Assembly (NCBI RefSeq): GCF_000661915.1
Contig: NZ_CP007509.1
Location: 1,860,001 to 1,924,000, forward strand
Reading direction: 5' to 3'
DNA from: Stutzerimonas decontaminans
GTDB lineage: Bacteria; Pseudomonadota; Gammaproteobacteria; Pseudomonadales; Pseudomonadaceae
DNA length: 64,000 bases
This document shows, piece by piece, positions 51,499 through 60,522 of the stretch. Numbering within the stretch: position 1 is the stretch's first letter; the number at the start of each line of letters is the position of its first letter. A program made the translations under genes and the position numbers. The notes beneath the pieces are model-generated. The model saw only the letters and a program-made list of their open reading frames with translations, was not told the DNA's origin and made no database searches.

Positions 51499-53853
51499 AT
51501 GACCAAGCACCAACAGAAGCCGGCGTCGTTCCTCGAACGCCTGATCTTCAACAACCGGCCGGCAGTCGTCGTACTCTGCCTGCTGATCAGCGCGTTTCTC
51601 TTCTATCAGGCGGCCCAGGTTCGGCCGCAGACCAGCTTCGAGAAGATGATTCCGCTGGGGCATCCTTACATCCAGAAGATGCTCGAGCACCAGAACGACC
51701 TGGCCAACCTCGGCAACACCGTACGGATTTCCGTGGAAGCGGTGGAGGGCGACATCTTCTCCAAGGAGTACATGGAGACGCTGCGGCAGATCCATGACGA
51801 GGTGTTCTACATCCACGGCGTCGACCGCTCCAACATGAAGTCGCTGTGGAGCCCGAGCGTGCGCTGGACCGAGGTTACCGAGGAAGGCTTCGCCGGTGGC
51901 GAAGTGATCCCGCAGACCTACGACGGCTCGCCCGAGAGCTTGGATGATCTGCGCGACAACATCCTCAAGTCCGGCCAGATCGGCCGTCTGGTGGCGAACA
52001 ACTTCAAGTCGAGCATCATCGACGTGCCGCTGCTCGAGTCCTATCCGGACCCGGAAGACCAGAGCCGGCAGATCAAGCTGGACTACCAGAAGTTCTCCCA
52101 CGAGCTGGAAGAAAAGATCCGCGAGAAGTACCAGGCGCAGAACCCGAACGTTAAGGTGCATATCATCGGCTTCGCCAAGAAGGTCGGTGATCTGATCGAC
52201 GGGCTGGTCGGTGTGGCGCTGTTCTTCATCGTCGCCATCGGCATCACCTTCGTCCTGCTGCTGTGGTTCACCCGTTGCCTGAAGAGCACCATCGCGGTGT
52301 TGATCACCACGCTGATCGCCGTGACCTGGCAGCTCGGCCTGTTGCACACGCTGGGCTTCGGGCTCGATCCGTACTCGATGCTGGTACCGTTCCTGGTCTT
52401 CGCCATCGGTATTTCCCACGGCGTGCAGAAGATCAACGGCATCGCCATGGCCTCCGGCTACACCGAAGACCCGGTGACGGCGGCGCGCATGGCATTCCGT
52501 CAGCTGTTCATTCCCGGCATGGTGGCGTTGCTGTCGGATGCGGTGGGTTTCGTCACCCTGCTGCTGATCGACATCGGCGTGATCCGCGAGCTGGCCATCG
52601 GCGCGTCGCTGGGCGTGGCGGTGATCATCCTGACCAACCTGATCCTGCTGCCGGTGGCGATTTCCTATATGGGCATCAGCCAGCGGGCGATCAAGCAGGC
52701 CCGCGAAGAAGCCTCGCGTGATCATCCGTTCTGGCGCGCGCTGTCGAACTTCGCCAGCCCGAAGGTGGCGCCGATCTCCATCACCATTGCGGTGGTCGCG
52801 CTGGCCGGTGGCCTCTGGTACGGCCAGAACCTGAAGATCGGTGACCTCGATCAGGGCGCACCGGAACTGCATCCGGATTCGCGCTACAACCTGGACAACG
52901 ACTTCGTCATCCGCAATTACTCGACCAGCTCCGACGTACTGGTGGTGATGGTCAAGACGGCGCCGGAAGGCTGTTCGCACTACGACACGCTCGCCGCCAT
53001 GGACGAGCTGATGTGGAAGATGCAGAACACCGAGGGCGTGCAGTCGGCGGTGTCGATGGTCTCGGTCGCGCGCCAGGGCATCAAGGGCATGAACGAGGGC
53101 AGCCTGAAATGGGAAACGTTGTCGCGTAACCAGCATGTGCTGAACAACTCCATCGCCCGCGCTGAAGGCATGTACAACAGTGACTGCTCGCTGGCACCGG
53201 TACTGGTGTTCCTCAACGACCACAAGGCGGAGACGCTGGAACATGTGGTCGCTGCGGCGAAGGACTTCGCCGAGGAAAACAACCGCGAAGGTCTGGAGTT
53301 CGTCCTGGCCGCGGGTAACGCCGGTATCGAGGCGGCCACCAACGAGGTCATCGCCGCGTCGGAAACCACCATGCTGATCGCCGTCTACCTGGCCGTGAGC
53401 ATCATGTGCCTGCTGACCTTCCGTTCGCTGGCGGCCACGCTCTGCGTGATCATGCCGCTGGTGCTGACCTCGATCCTCGGGAATGCGCTGATGGCCTTCA
53501 TGGGCATCGGGGTGAAGGTAGCTACGCTGCCGGTGATCGCGCTGGGCGTGGGTATCGGTGTGGACTACGGCATTTACATCTACAGCCGTCTGGAATCCTT
53601 CCTGCGCCAAGGCATGACCCTGCAGGAAGCCTACTACCAGACACTGAAATCCACCGGCAAGGCGGTGATCTTCACCGGCGTCTGTCTGGCGATCGGTGTG
53701 GTGACCTGGGTGTTCTCGGCAATCAAGTTCCAGGCCGACATGGGCATGATGCTGACCTTCATGTTCCTCTGGAACATGGTCGGCGCGATCTGGCTGCTGC
53801 CAGCCCTGGCTCGTTTCCTGATCAACCCAGAGAAGCTTCGTCAGAAGGCGTGA
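51499..53853 (+). CDS. RND/MMPL superfamily exporter
   Basis: A 784-residue inner-membrane protein of the MMPL/hopanoid-type RND group. One membrane helix near residue 25-45 is followed by a large periplasmic loop. Then come five helices (about 230-400, including FVIAIGIS-like VFAIGISHGVQK), another helix near 440, a second loop, and five helices (about 615-775, VIALGVGIGVDYGIYIYSRL). The GxxxD motif that relays protons in RND pumps is visible in both halves in part. The substrate is unknown; family members move lipids or large hydrophobic molecules. No membrane-fusion or outer-membrane partner is adjacent. Confidence 0.83.
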   Translation: MTKHQQKPASFLERLIFNNRPAVVVLCLLISAFLFYQAAQVRPQTSFEKMIPLGHPYIQKMLEHQNDLANLGNTVRISVEAVEGDIFSKEYMETLRQIHDEVFYIHGVDRSNMKSLWSPSVRWTEVTEEGFAGGEVIPQTYDGSPESLDDLRDNILKSGQIGRLVANNFKSSIIDVPLLESYPDPEDQSRQIKLDYQKFSHELEEKIREKYQAQNPNVKVHIIGFAKKVGDLIDGLVGVALFFIVAIGITFVLLLWFTRCLKSTIAVLITTLIAVTWQLGLLHTLGFGLDPYSMLVPFLVFAIGISHGVQKINGIAMASGYTEDPVTAARMAFRQLFIPGMVALLSDAVGFVTLLLIDIGVIRELAIGASLGVAVIILTNLILLPVAISYMGISQRAIKQAREEASRDHPFWRALSNFASPKVAPISITIAVVALAGGLWYGQNLKIGDLDQGAPELHPDSRYNLDNDFVIRNYSTSSDVLVVMVKTAPEGCSHYDTLAAMDELMWKMQNTEGVQSAVSMVSVARQGIKGMNEGSLKWETLSRNQHVLNNSIARAEGMYNSDCSLAPVLVFLNDHKAETLEHVVAAAKDFAEENNREGLEFVLAAGNAGIEAATNEVIAASETTMLIAVYLAVSIMCLLTFRSLAATLCVIMPLVLTSILGNALMAFMGIGVKVATLPVIALGVGIGVDYGIYIYSRLESFLRQGMTLQEAYYQTLKSTGKAVIFTGVCLAIGVVTWVFSAIKFQADMGMMLTFMFLWNMVGAIWLLPALARFLINPEKLRQKA

Positions 53854-53868
53854 TGTTCAAGTGGCAAC

Positions 53869-53898
53869 AAAAAACGCGGCCCTAGGGCCGCGTTTTTT
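53869..53898. terminator. bidirectional terminator between the RND gene and cobA
   Basis: ACGCGGCCC (53874-53882) and GGGCCGCGT (53885-53893) form a perfect hairpin flanked by A-runs on the left and T-runs on the right. It can stop transcription from both convergent units. Confidence 0.9.
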
Positions 53899-53929
53899 TA
53901 TGGCGGATCGTGACGGGTCGGCTGAGTGA

Positions 53930-54667
53930 TCAGGCGCTTTGGCTTATGGCTTCCATCGCCGCCTGCGCGGCAACCTCGCCGATCACCAAAATGGCCGGGC
54001 TCTTCAGCTTGAAGGTCAAGGCATCGCGGCACATGGTGGCCAGGCTCGAACGGCATTCACGTTGCTGGGGCAGCGAGGCGTTCTCGATCATCGCCACCGG
54101 CGTGCTGGCGTTCATCCCGCCTTCCAGCAACCCGGCCTGGACCTGTTCCAGCTTGCTCACGCCCATGTACACCACCAGCGTGGTGCCGCTTTTCGCCAGC
54201 GCCTGCCATTCGAGGCTGCTGTCATCCTGGGTGTGCGCCGTGACCAGGGTGACGCCGCGGGCGACGCCGCGCTGGGTCAGCGAGATGCCGCATTGCGTGG
54301 CACCGGCCAGGCCGGCGGTGATGCCGTTGACCAGTTCGACCTCGATGCCGTGCGCCGACAGCCATTCGGCTTCTTCGCCACCGCGGCCGAAGATGCACGG
54401 ATCGCCACCCTTGAGGCGCACCACGCACTTGCCCTGGCGGGCGTAGCGCAGCATCAGACGGTGGATGAAGGCCTGCGGCGTGGAGCGGCAGCCGCCGCGC
54501 TTGCCCACGGGGATGATGCGTGCGTTGGGGCAGTGTTCGAGCACAACGGAGTTGACCAGGTCATCGATCATCACCACCTGTGCCTCGCCCAGCGCGCGCA
54601 CGGCCTTGAGGGTCAGCAGTTCCGGGTCGCCAGGGCCGGCGCCTACCAGCCAGACTTTTGCGCTCAT
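53930..54667 (-). CDS. cobA: uroporphyrinogen-III C-methyltransferase (CobA/SUMT)
   Basis: Methylates uroporphyrinogen III twice to precorrin-2, the first step to siroheme, the cofactor of NirB. The 245 residues carry the SUMT signatures VWLVGAGPGDPELLTLKA, VGKRGG, VRLKGGDPCIFGRGGEEAEWL and GITAGLAGA. It is last in the nir-nas operon, 25 bases after nasA. The dehydrogenase/ferrochelatase activity of CysG is not fused here and must be supplied elsewhere. Confidence 0.93.
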   Translation of the reverse strand: MSAKVWLVGAGPGDPELLTLKAVRALGEAQVVMIDDLVNSVVLEHCPNARIIPVGKRGGCRSTPQAFIHRLMLRYARQGKCVVRLKGGDPCIFGRGGEEAEWLSAHGIEVELVNGITAGLAGATQCGISLTQRGVARGVTLVTAHTQDDSSLEWQALAKSGTTLVVYMGVSKLEQVQAGLLEGGMNASTPVAMIENASLPQQRECRSSLATMCRDALTFKLKSPAILVIGEVAAQAAMEAISQSA

Positions 54668-54692
54668 GGGGTAATCCTCGTCTTGGTTGGTA

Positions 54693-57398
54693 TCAGGAAA
54701 GTGCGCGTTCCGGCTGGCTGGCCAGCAGGCGCTTGATTTCGGGAACGCAGGAGCCGCAGTTGGTGCCGCAACCCAGCTCCTGCTTCAGTCCTTCGAGGTC
54801 GAGCCCGCGCTCGATGCCTGCACGGACCTTGCTCTGGCTGACGTTCATGCAGTTGCACAGGGTGCGGTCGGTGTTGATGGTCGCGCCACCAGGCGGTGCA
54901 CTGAGCGGCGCCAGCAGCCAGCGACGCAGTTCGGCGTCGGCACTGCCGCTTGCCCAGAGCCCGCGCAGCCACTGCCGGGCGGCGGTTTCGCCGGCCAGGC
55001 GCAGGGCAACGATGCGGCCGTCCTCGATGCGTACGCGCTTGCCGACTGCGCGACGCGGGTCGTCATAGGCCAGCACCGGGCCTTCGTCGAGGCCGAGCAG
55101 GCGGTCGATGGCGTCCAGCTCGACGGCCGTTGGCGCCGCATCCCTGGCGCCGCGGATCAGCAGCGCCGAACGCTCGCGACCGCCGAGGCTGAAGCTGGCG
55201 TAGTCGAACGTTTCGAACAATGGCCGCAGCGCCTCGAAGCGTCGCTGCACATCGCCTTCAACCAGCGCAAAGAACTGCCAGGGCAATTCGACCTGTTCGA
55301 CTTCGATGCCGGCGTGCTTGAGTTCCGGCTGCTTCGACAGCGGATCGACGCTGGCCAGGGTCAATACGTTGCTGCCCAGCCCCTTGAGAAAGCGATCGCC
55401 CCAGTGCATCGGCAGGAATGCCTGGCCGGCACGCAGGCTGTCGTCCTTCTGCACCGGGAGGATCAGGCTGCCGCGACGGCTTTTCACCGTCACCAGCTGA
55501 CCGTCCAGCAGACGCCGGCGACGCATGTCCTCGGCGTTCATGCCAAGCAGTGCTTCCTCGACATGACCGAACAGCCGCGCCGCAGTGCCGGTGCGGCTCA
55601 TGCCGTGCCACTGATCGCGCAGCCGGCCGGTATTGAGCGTCAGCGGATAGCGCGCCTCGCGCTTTTCCTTCGGCGCCTGATAATGCTCAGCGATAAAGCG
55701 CGCGCGGCCGTTGGCAGTGGGAAACACACCGTCGCCATACAGCCGCGCGGTGCCCTGTTCGCTGCCCGGCGGGAATGGCCACTGCTGCGGACCGAAGGTG
55801 TCGATCAGTGCATAGCTCAGGCCGCTGTAGTCCAGATCGCGGGCGGCAGTGAGCGGCTTGTACTCCTCGAACAGCGCTTCGGCATTCTCGAAGGCAAACA
55901 GGCTCGGCGCACCGGGGCGCAGGTAGCGTTCTAGGCGCCGGGCGAAATCGCAGGCGATCGCCCAGTCCGCACGGGCTTCGCCGGGCGCCGGTACGGCGCG
56001 GCGTACATGGCTGATACGGCGCTCGGAGTTGGTCACCGTGCCTTCCTTCTCGCCCCAGCTCGCGGCCGGCAGCAGAAGGTCGGCGTGGCGGCAGGTTTCG
56101 GTGGTGAAGAAGGCTTCCTGCACCACGACGAAGGGGCAGGCGGCCAGGGCCTCATGGACTTTCTGTTGGTCCGGCAGCGACTGAGCCGGATTGGTGCAGG
56201 CGATCCATAGCGTCTTGATCTTGCCGGCGCGCACGGCCTCGAACAGCTCGATGGCGGACAATCCAGGCTGTTTGGGCAGCTGCTCGACACCCCAATAGTT
56301 CGCCACTTCTGCGCGGTGTTCGGCATTGGTTGCGTCGCGGTGGCCGGGCAGCAGATTGGACAGGCTGCCGGTTTCGCGGCCGCCCATGGCGTTCGGTTGA
56401 CCGGTGAGCGAGAAGGGACCGGCGCCCGGGCGGCCGATCTGCCCGGTGGCCAGGTGCAGGTTGATCAGCGCACTGTTCTTCGCACTGCCGGCAGTGGACT
56501 GATTCAGCCCCATGCACCATAGGGAGAGAAAAGCTGGAGCGCTTCCAATCAGCCGTGCACAGGTCTGCAGATCATCTACAGAAATGCCACAGAGTTCGGC
56601 GACCATCGCTGGGCTGTAATCGCGCACCAGGCTTTTCAGGGCATCGAAGCCTTCGGTATGGGCATCGATGAAGCGGCGGTCGATCCAGCCTTCCCACATG
56701 AGGATATGCAGCAGGCCGTGGAACAGCGCGACATCGGTGCCGGGCAGGATCGGCAGGTGCAGATCGGCCAGCTCGCTGGTGTCGGTGCGCCGCGGGTCGA
56801 CGACGATGATGGTCATCTCCGGTCGCTTCGCCTTGGCTTCTTCCAGGCGGCGAAACAACACCGGATGCGCGTAGGCCATGTTGCTGCCGGCGATCAGCAG
56901 GCAATCAGCCTGCTCGATGTCTTCGTAGGAGCAGGGCGGGGCGTCGGCGCCCAGGCTGCGCTTGTAGCCGACCACCGCCGAGGACATGCACAGCCGCGAG
57001 TTGGAATCCAGGTTGTTGGTGCCGATCAGGGCGCGGGCCAGTTTGTTGAAGGCGTAGTAGTCCTCGGTCAGCAGCTGGCCAGAGACATAGAAGGCGACGC
57101 TGTCCGGCCCGTGCTCGCGGATGGTCTCGGCGAATACGCTGGCCGCGTGCTCCAGGGCACTGTCCCAGTCGGTACGGCTGCGGGCGAGGCTCTTGCCCAG
57201 GCGCAGCTCGGGGTAGAGCGCGCGAGCGTCCAGATCGCCGGTCAGGTGCAGGGTCGAGCCCTTGCTGCACAGCTTGCCGAGGTTGGCCGGATGGTTGGGG
57301 TCGCCGGCCACATCGAGGATGCGCTCGCCGTCGTGCTCGATCAGCACGCCACAGCCGACACCGCAGTAGCAGCAGGTCGAGGCGGTTGTCATACGCAT
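54693..57398 (-). CDS. nasA: assimilatory nitrate reductase, molybdopterin subunit (NasA)
   Basis: Cytoplasmic reduction of nitrate to nitrite. The 901 residues start with a [4Fe-4S] site CCYCGVGCGVLI...LCSKG. The molybdenum-ligand Cys is probably in SRLCMSSAVVGYK, and molybdopterin-dinucleotide binding follows. A C-terminal BFD-like [2Fe-2S] domain is fused (CNCMNVSQ...GCGTNCGSC, about 845-890). The start at 57398 has AGGAG 8 bases before it; a second in-frame ATG lies 6 bases on. No separate NADH-binding subunit is present, so electrons probably come from a partner not in the window. Confidence 0.93.
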   Translation of the reverse strand: MRMTTASTCCYCGVGCGVLIEHDGERILDVAGDPNHPANLGKLCSKGSTLHLTGDLDARALYPELRLGKSLARSRTDWDSALEHAASVFAETIREHGPDSVAFYVSGQLLTEDYYAFNKLARALIGTNNLDSNSRLCMSSAVVGYKRSLGADAPPCSYEDIEQADCLLIAGSNMAYAHPVLFRRLEEAKAKRPEMTIIVVDPRRTDTSELADLHLPILPGTDVALFHGLLHILMWEGWIDRRFIDAHTEGFDALKSLVRDYSPAMVAELCGISVDDLQTCARLIGSAPAFLSLWCMGLNQSTAGSAKNSALINLHLATGQIGRPGAGPFSLTGQPNAMGGRETGSLSNLLPGHRDATNAEHRAEVANYWGVEQLPKQPGLSAIELFEAVRAGKIKTLWIACTNPAQSLPDQQKVHEALAACPFVVVQEAFFTTETCRHADLLLPAASWGEKEGTVTNSERRISHVRRAVPAPGEARADWAIACDFARRLERYLRPGAPSLFAFENAEALFEEYKPLTAARDLDYSGLSYALIDTFGPQQWPFPPGSEQGTARLYGDGVFPTANGRARFIAEHYQAPKEKREARYPLTLNTGRLRDQWHGMSRTGTAARLFGHVEEALLGMNAEDMRRRRLLDGQLVTVKSRRGSLILPVQKDDSLRAGQAFLPMHWGDRFLKGLGSNVLTLASVDPLSKQPELKHAGIEVEQVELPWQFFALVEGDVQRRFEALRPLFETFDYASFSLGGRERSALLIRGARDAAPTAVELDAIDRLLGLDEGPVLAYDDPRRAVGKRVRIEDGRIVALRLAGETAARQWLRGLWASGSADAELRRWLLAPLSAPPGGATINTDRTLCNCMNVSQSKVRAGIERGLDLEGLKQELGCGTNCGSCVPEIKRLLASQPERALS

Positions 57399-57440
57399 GG
57401 CGTCGTCTCCTGGAAAAAGGTGCTGGTCAATTGCGCGTGT

Positions 57441-57770
57441 TCAGGCCGCGCATTCCTTGCGTGGGTTCAGCGAAAGCTGCACACGCCCGTTCTCGACGCG
57501 CGCCGCGTGACGATGGGTGCAGCCGACGTCCGGGGCCAAGGCCTCGCCGCTGGCCAGATCGATCTGCCAGTTATGCAGCGGACAGGCGACCTGCTTGCCG
57601 TAGACGATCCCCTGCGACAGCGGGCCGCCCTTGTGTGGGCAGCGGTCGTCGAGGGCAAAGACCTGATCGTCCGAAGTGCGGAAGATCGCGATGTCGCCCT
57701 TGGGGCCGGCGATGATGCGCGAGCCGAGCGGGTTGATTTCATCCAGTGCGCAGATATCGAGCCAGTTCAT
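57441..57770 (-). CDS. nirD: nitrite reductase small subunit (NirD)
   Basis: A 109-residue Rieske-fold subunit of assimilatory NADH-nitrite reductase. The pattern CPHKGGPLSQG...CPLHNWQIDLASGEA keeps the Cys-x-His and Cys-x2-His ligands, so a [2Fe-2S] cluster is expected (many NirD proteins lack them). It is located 42 bases after nirB and 42 before nasA, one operon. Confidence 0.92.
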   Translation of the reverse strand: MNWLDICALDEINPLGSRIIAGPKGDIAIFRTSDDQVFALDDRCPHKGGPLSQGIVYGKQVACPLHNWQIDLASGEALAPDVGCTHRHAARVENGRVQLSLNPRKECAA

Positions 57771-57812
57771 GCGGTGTCTCTCCAGATCGGGTTCTCAGGC
57801 GTTTTCCAGCTG

Positions 57813-60245
57813 CTAGACGGCGATGCGGTCGAATTCCTTCTTCAGCTGCGGCTTGGAGAGCTGCTCCTGCCACGGGTCCTGCTCGAAGGAAAGCGAGAAC
57901 AGCAGTCGCTGATGCAGCGCCTTGCGTCGCTCGGCGTCGTTTAACACGGCCTTCTTTATGTGGTCCATGCCGACGCGCTGCATGTAGTGCACGGTGCGCT
58001 CGAGGTAGAAGGCTTCTTCGCGGTAGAGCTGGAGGAACGCCAGGCTGTATTCCATGACCTCCTCGGCTGTCTTCACCTTGACGAAGAACTCGCCGGCCTC
58101 GGTCTTGATGCCGCCGTTGCCGCCGATGTACAGCTCCCAGCCGGAGTCCACGCCGATGATGCCGACGTCCTTGATGCCGGATTCGGCGCAGTTGCGCGGG
58201 CAGCCGGAGACGGCCAGCTTGACCTTGTGAGGCGACCACATGTTGAACAGCGCGTGTTCCAGATCGATGCCCATCTGCGTCGAGTTCTGCGTGCCGAAAC
58301 GGCAGAATTCGCTGCCGACACAGGTCTTCACGGTACGGATGGATTTGCCGTAGGCGTGGCCGGAAGGCATATCCAGATCTTTCCAGACGCCCGGCAGGTC
58401 TTCCTTCCTGATACCCAGCAGGTCGATGCGCTGGCCTCCGGTGACCTTGACCATTGGCACCTGATACTTGTCCGCCACATCGGCGATGCGCCGCAGCTCG
58501 GCGGCATTGGTGACGCCGCCCCACATCCGCGGGATGACCGAATAGGTACCATCCTTCTGGATGTTGGCGTGGGCGCGCTCGTTGATGAAGCGCGATTGCG
58601 GGTCGTCCTTGGCTTCGCCCGGCCAGGTGGAGATCAGGTAGTAGTTCAGCGCCGGGCGGCAGGTGGCGCAGCCGTTCGGCGTGCGCCATTCCATGAAGGC
58701 CATGGCCGCGGGAATGCTGGTCAGGTGGTGCTCGCGAATGGCCTTGCGCACCTGACCGTGGTTGAGGTCGCTGCAGCCGCAGATGGCCTTCTCGCTCTTC
58801 GGCTTGACGTCGGCGGCGCCGCCCACGGTATTGATCAGAATCTGTTCGACCAGCCCGGCACAGGAGCCGCAGGAACTCGCGGCCTTGGTGTGCTTTTTCA
58901 CCTCGTCCACCGAGAACAGCCCGTGCTCCTGGATCGCCTTGACGATGGTGCCCTTGCACACACCGTTGCAGCCGCAGACTTCCATGTCGTCCGGCATCGA
59001 CATGGCCTTGCTCTGGCCCTGGTGGCCGGCATCGCCGATGGCGCCCTCGCCGAACATCAGATGGTCGCGGATCTGCGCGACGTTCTGCCCCTCGCGGACC
59101 TGGCGGAAGTACCAGCCGCCATCGGCGGTGTCGCCGTACAGGCAGGCGCCGACCAGTACGTCGTCCTTGATCACCAGCTTCTTGTAGACGCCGCCGATGG
59201 GGTCGGAGAGGGTGATGGTCTCGGTGCCTTCGCCGCCGATGAAATCGCCGGCCGAGAACAGGTCGATGCCGGTGACCTTGAGCTTGGTCGAGGTCACCGA
59301 GCCCAGATAGCGGGAGAAGCCGAGCATGGCCAGGTGATTGGCGCAGACCTTGGCTTGTTCGAACAGCGGTGCGACCAGGCCATAGGCCGTGCCGCGGTGG
59401 TTGGCGCATTCGCCGACGGCATAGATGCGCGGGTCGTAGGTCTGCAGGGTGTCGTTGACCAGAATGCCGCGGTTGCACGGAATGCCGGCCTGTTCGGCCA
59501 GTTCGCTGTTGGGGCGGATGCCGGCGGCCATTACCACCAGGTCGGCGGGGATCACCTCACCGTCCTTGAACTTGACCGCGCAGACCCGGCCTTCGCCGTT
59601 GTCGAGCAGTTCGGCGGTGTGCTTGGGCAAAAGAAACTTCAGGCCGCGGCTTTCCAGCGCGCTCTGCAGCAGGGTGCCGGCGGTCTTGTCCAGCTGGCGC
59701 TCCATCAGCCAGTCGCCGATATGCACCACGGTGACGTCCATGCCGCGCAGCTTGAGGCCGTTGGCCGCTTCCAGGCCGAGCAGGCCGCCACCGATGACCA
59801 CCGCGTGTTTGTGGGTCTTGGCGGTTTCCATCATCACCTGGGTGTCGGCGATGTCGCGGTAGCCGATCACACCCTGCAGGTCCTTGCCCGGAATGGGCAG
59901 AATGAACGGGTTGGAGCCGGTGGCGATGAGCAGGCGGTCGTATTCGGCCTCGCTGCCGTCATCGGCGATCACCCGGCGTTTGACCCGGTCAATCTTCACC
60001 ACCTTGCGGTTGAGCATGAGGCGGATGCTGTTCTCGGCGTACCAGTCCAGGTCGTTGAGCACGATCTCTTCGAACTGCTGCTCGCCAGCCAGAACGGGGG
60101 AGAGCAGGATGCGGTTGTAGTTGGGATGCGGCTCGGCGCCGAACACAGTGATGTCGTAGAGCTCGTTGGTCAGCTTGAGCAGCTCTTCGAGGGTTCGCAC
60201 GCCGGCCATGCCGTTGCCGATCATCACCAGTTTGAGTTTCTTCAT
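57813..60245 (-). CDS. nirB: nitrite reductase large subunit (NirB)
   Basis: NAD(P)H-dependent reduction of nitrite to ammonium. The 810 residues run: FAD domain (VMIGNGMAGVRTLEELL), NADH domain (AVVIGGGLLGLEAANGLKLRG), two BFD-like iron-sulfur segments (CGCNGVCKG...SCGSC and CGCSDLNHG...CATC), then the sulfite/nitrite-reductase repeat. The siroheme-[4Fe-4S] ligands are in TCVGSEFCRFG (about 640) and SGCPRNCAESG (about 680). All ligand cysteines are present. It is first gene of the operon, 60 bases after a leader terminator. Confidence 0.95.
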   Translation of the reverse strand: MKKLKLVMIGNGMAGVRTLEELLKLTNELYDITVFGAEPHPNYNRILLSPVLAGEQQFEEIVLNDLDWYAENSIRLMLNRKVVKIDRVKRRVIADDGSEAEYDRLLIATGSNPFILPIPGKDLQGVIGYRDIADTQVMMETAKTHKHAVVIGGGLLGLEAANGLKLRGMDVTVVHIGDWLMERQLDKTAGTLLQSALESRGLKFLLPKHTAELLDNGEGRVCAVKFKDGEVIPADLVVMAAGIRPNSELAEQAGIPCNRGILVNDTLQTYDPRIYAVGECANHRGTAYGLVAPLFEQAKVCANHLAMLGFSRYLGSVTSTKLKVTGIDLFSAGDFIGGEGTETITLSDPIGGVYKKLVIKDDVLVGACLYGDTADGGWYFRQVREGQNVAQIRDHLMFGEGAIGDAGHQGQSKAMSMPDDMEVCGCNGVCKGTIVKAIQEHGLFSVDEVKKHTKAASSCGSCAGLVEQILINTVGGAADVKPKSEKAICGCSDLNHGQVRKAIREHHLTSIPAAMAFMEWRTPNGCATCRPALNYYLISTWPGEAKDDPQSRFINERAHANIQKDGTYSVIPRMWGGVTNAAELRRIADVADKYQVPMVKVTGGQRIDLLGIRKEDLPGVWKDLDMPSGHAYGKSIRTVKTCVGSEFCRFGTQNSTQMGIDLEHALFNMWSPHKVKLAVSGCPRNCAESGIKDVGIIGVDSGWELYIGGNGGIKTEAGEFFVKVKTAEEVMEYSLAFLQLYREEAFYLERTVHYMQRVGMDHIKKAVLNDAERRKALHQRLLFSLSFEQDPWQEQLSKPQLKKEFDRIAV

Positions 60246-60304
60246 GCCCGTTCTCCGTGCCAGTCGACAGCTGCCGTCCGGCCTGCTCGAAATTTTTCAA
60301 CAAC

Positions 60305-60344
60305 AAAAAAGGCGTCCCACCGGTTACCCAGTGAGGACGCCTTT
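60305..60344 (-). terminator. intrinsic leader terminator (attenuator) upstream of nirB
   Basis: On the minus strand AAAGGCGTCC pairs with GGACGCCTTT (ten pairs), with an inner CACTGG/CCGGTG stem capped by a GTAA tetraloop, ending in a run of six T (60310-60305). It lies between the promoter and nirB, so read-through must be regulated. Confidence 0.85.
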
Positions 60345-60397
60345 GTCCGTGTCCCGCTCTATCGGGAGACCTGCCGCTCCACGTTGAGGGTCAGGTC
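60335..60397 (-). ncRNA. ANTAR-target (NasT-type) antiterminator leader RNA
   Basis: Minus-strand RNA. Hairpin 1 is GACCUG...CAGGUC (60397-60368) with inner CUC/GAG closing hexaloop AACGUG (60385-60380). Hairpin 2 is UCCCG-AUAGAG-CGGGA (60367-60352). Hairpin 3 is GGAC-AAAGGC-GUCC (60348-60335). All three hexaloops have A at position 1 and G at position 4, the rule for ANTAR-protein targets. Hairpin 3 uses the 5' arm of the terminator, so the two exclude each other. Binding by a NasT-like protein would favour read-through. Confidence 0.75.
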
Positions 60398-60423
60398 GTA
60401 ATGATTCTTCGAGGTTCTGCTTT

Positions 60424-60438
60424 GCAGAGGCTGTGCCA
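60424..60438 (-). promoter_or_regulatory. sigma-54 promoter (-24/-12) for nirB-nirD-nasA-cobA
   Basis: Minus strand TTGGCACAGCCTCTGCA holds GG and GC exactly ten bases apart and differs little from TGGCAC-N5-TTGC. The predicted start is near 60412, about 15 bases before hairpin 1 of the leader and about 165 bases before the nirB ATG. Confidence 0.75.
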
Positions 60439-60522
60439 ACTTGCAATGTCCTCGTTTTTCAAGGGCTTGAGGGCTTGCTACGGAGCAGTCGAGGCCGTTC
60501 GTTGCACTGATATGCAGCGGCT

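Noticed and set aside
51388..53610. 740-codon minus-strand frame opposite the RND gene
   Set aside because: His/Asp/Gln-rich low-complexity translation typical of an antisense shadow; the plus-strand RND protein has full domain structure.
54687..55934. 415-codon plus-strand frame opposite nasA
   Set aside because: Antisense to conserved molybdoenzyme sequence; composition biased, no motif.
60301..60310. CAACAAAAAA as a Crc/Hfq CA motif
   Set aside because: It lies on the plus strand, opposite the nirB transcript; on the transcribed strand it is the terminator T-tract.
57960..60401. 813-codon open frame on the plus strand opposite nirB
   Set aside because: It mirrors nirB codon for codon, a by-product of high GC at third positions. 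It has no family similarity and runs through the nirB terminator.
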